From assembly GCA_024516035.1 (NCBI GenBank), contig CM044963.1:18936113-19000112 (forward strand): a DNA stretch of 64,000 bases, in the 5' to 3' direction. Positions 62,501-64,000 of the stretch are shown here, piece after piece; positions within the stretch are counted from its first letter, which is position 1; every line of letters starts with the position of its first letter. The translations under genes and the position numbers were made by a program. A model generated the notes under the pieces. The model worked only from the letters and a program-made list of their open reading frames with translations. It did no database searches and was not told the DNA's origin. This stretch comes from Bactericera cockerelli (Eukaryota; Arthropoda; Insecta; Hemiptera; Triozidae).

Positions 62501-62612
62501 AGTTCAACAGTTTGTCGGTAGTAGGTATAAACTATAAATTTAAACCTTATTTATATTTTGTATTTGTATTCTTGTTATATTATATGTATATTTATAGGAC
62601 TTGCCCCGTTAA

Positions 62613-62766
62613 CTTTAGTAGCTTGATCGATAAGGTGGCGGACTTCTAACCTGGAGGTCGTCAGTTCAAGTCCCGGATTCAGCGTAGATTTAGTAAAGCG
62701 AGTTTGAGTAGTTGTGATATCACGAAAGTGATTCACACAAATATGATATCTTTTTTATATATATGG
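62613..62766 (+). mobile_element. S1 SINE (+), 13-bp TSD
   Basis: Complete S1. CTTGCCCCGTTAA at 62600-62612 and 62767-62779, perfect. Confidence 0.93.
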
Positions 62767-62794
62767 CTTGCCCCGTTAATATACACCTGTAGTT

Positions 62795-63033
62795 CCAGAA
62801 ACACTCTCATAATCTCCAAATCTCCCTTTCAACTGTTTAACAACGCACTCTGATTGGTTATTAATTTGAACGCCATAAACAATCAGAGTGCTTTGTGTGA
62901 CGGTTTTTTTTAAATGTAAAAATAAATAATGTATATTTATTTTAATTTTTTTACAATTTTTGTGGCTCTCACTAAGGAATACTTGTGAGGTTGAAACAGA
63001 CATTATGAGAGTGGACAGTGTTTCTGGAATGGA
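62795..63033. mobile_element. MITE-like element with inverted ends
   Basis: Left TTCCAGAAACACT...CTCTCATAAT and right ATTATGAGAG...AGTGTTTCTGGAA are inverse apart from five extra bases. Internally GCACTCTGATTG and CAATCAGAGTGC are also inverse. Noncoding. Confidence 0.6.
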
Positions 63034-63044
63034 AGTTTTTTTTA

Positions 63045-63217
63045 AAATAATATCGCGTTATTTATACTGCCCGATTAAGACTATTAAAGTCCCATTATTC
63101 CAGCAGTAAGCCCAAGACATATTATTATCTGGTAAAAATCCCAAATGGGATGATAATTTGTCTGGAATCTCTGGATTCACAGAGAGCCGCCTTTACCATT
63201 GAGCTACCGGGACAGAC
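63045..63217 (-). mobile_element. S2 SINE (-), partially deleted
   Basis: AATATCGCGTTATTTATACT, CATTATTCCAGCAGTAAGCC, GAGCTACCGGGACAGAC. The B-box segment present in the copies at 5550 and 28452 is deleted here (between about 63160 and 63165). Confidence 0.82.
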
Positions 63218-63353
63218 TTGTTTCATACGTTATTTTATTATTATTCAACTCTTCTTCTTCTTTTTCTTAGATACAAACAATATAGAGAAAAAGATCCTTT
63301 CCCCAAATCTCCGCCCCCCTAGTGACCACCGCCCCCCCGCCTCTCTGTTTCAG

Positions 63354-63478
63354 TGGCGGCAGTGATAATCGTGCTCGCAGCTCTCCTCACCACTCTGGGC
63401 GTGGTCACGTGCGTGGTGACGCACTTTCGCTCCACCCCCTGGTATCCGCCCATCACCTCCACCAACACCTCCTTTCCT
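63354..63478 (+). CDS. Possible host-gene exon encoding a membrane-spanning segment
   Basis: A 125-bp GC-rich segment in AT-rich DNA. CTCTCTGTTTCAG precedes it (acceptor AG 63352-63353) and GTGAGT follows (63479-63484). Entered in phase with two bases finishing a codon, it encodes 41 residues: AAVIIVLAALLTTLGVV then TCVVTHFRSTPWYPP and TSTNTSFP. The first 21 are a plausible transmembrane helix, followed by a short polar stretch. Third codon positions are nearly all G/C. No family recognised; the gene would continue to the right beyond repeats. It could be chance. Confidence 0.4.
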
Positions 63479-63494
63479 GTGAGTATGAGCACAA

Positions 63495-63597
63495 TCACAA
63501 TCCAAAGGTCTCGGGCTTGAAACCCATCCGAGACATGACACGTTGTCCTGCCATTTGGCAGTCTGATTGACCACATGATATTATTATTATTATTTTT
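63495..63597 (+). mobile_element. S2 SINE fragment (+)
   Basis: GGGCTTGAAACCCATCCGAG, ACATGACACGTTGTCCTGCC, ACCACATGATATTATTATTA. 63598-64000 holds AT-rich sequence with no supported feature. Confidence 0.6.
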
Positions 63598-64000
63598 TTA
63601 TATATATATTTTTTTTTTCAACGTTTAACATCTTTCAATTACTAACATTCCCGCCCCATCTTCACATTCAACACCCCGCACTTTCTTCCTCATCCCCCAT
63701 CATTCTTATTAGATATAAAGAGACATATATAGAGTACAAATAATTATTATAATTCTATAGGCTGTGCCTAATAAACCGAGGATTTTATTGCTAACCGAAT
63801 CATTTTTTAATTCTTTTACAAAAAAATGTTTTTAGCTATTTATAAAATATAAAAAATGCCTTCCAAGTCTGAGGAACGAGGCACTGTGCCCATCACAGCT
63901 GCCGCATTTTCTCTGTGGTTACACGGAAAAATCCTCTGTTTCAAAAAGAAGGTTGACCTTTTCTCTCCTAATGACCTATAAAATAAGGTACTATAATTAT

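Overview
This is 64 kb of AT-rich animal genomic DNA made almost entirely of transposable elements, their nested fragments, and tandem repeats. The non-LTR retrotransposons (Jockey/CR1-like and I-like), hAT and piggyBac-type non-autonomous DNA elements and many short tRNA-derived SINEs suit an arthropod, probably an insect. That placement is inference; no host gene fixes the species. No bacterial-style gene, operon, rRNA, functional tRNA or CRISPR array is present. Long open frames in CT/GA tracts and in satellites whose unit is a multiple of three are artefacts.

Layout. 1-2235: satellite of 81/88-bp monomers split by a 0.96-kb inverted-repeat element. 2417-2977: 88-bp tandem repeat. 3625-5265: second DNA element of similar architecture inside an old SINE. 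5946-7075: 41-bp minisatellite. 7874-8552: tandem unit carrying a hammerhead ribozyme motif, interrupted by a hAT MITE. 9-24 kb: SINEs, hAT/piggyBac/foldback elements, microsatellites and a 72-bp satellite. 25.2-27.3 kb: decayed LINE with RNase H. 28.7-35.8 kb: SINEs, a 127-bp tandem repeat, CT tract, 72-bp VNTR (32555-34190) and a hammerhead relic. 38281-43739: Jockey-like LINE with a perfect 16-bp target-site duplication (TSD), containing what looks like a false, error-rich assembly duplication (40311-42803). 44-49.5 kb: SINEs and microsatellites. 49550-51490: 135-bp satellite. 51951-55395: the only long intact gene, a 998-codon LINE endonuclease/reverse transcriptase, inserted into a shorter repeat. 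55.5-63.3 kb: SINEs and minisatellites. 63354-63478: GC-rich possible exon for a membrane helix, the only hint of a host gene.

Family names used below are local labels. S1 to S6 are SINE families with pol III A/B-box heads. S1: about 155 bp, tail with a hairpin and a final T run. S2: tail ends in ATT repeats. S3: about 354 bp. S4: head starts near GTCACTGTGGC. S5: several heads on one body. S6: about 200 bp. LT is a LINE-tail-like repeat beginning GGGTTGGGTGGAAGAG. R1 is a 160-bp retroposon ending in GATGATGA. M1 is a MITE with long imperfect terminal repeats. The elements form one pile: SINEs depend on LINE enzymes for copying, MITEs depend on transposases that are absent here, and several satellites appear to have grown from pieces of these elements.
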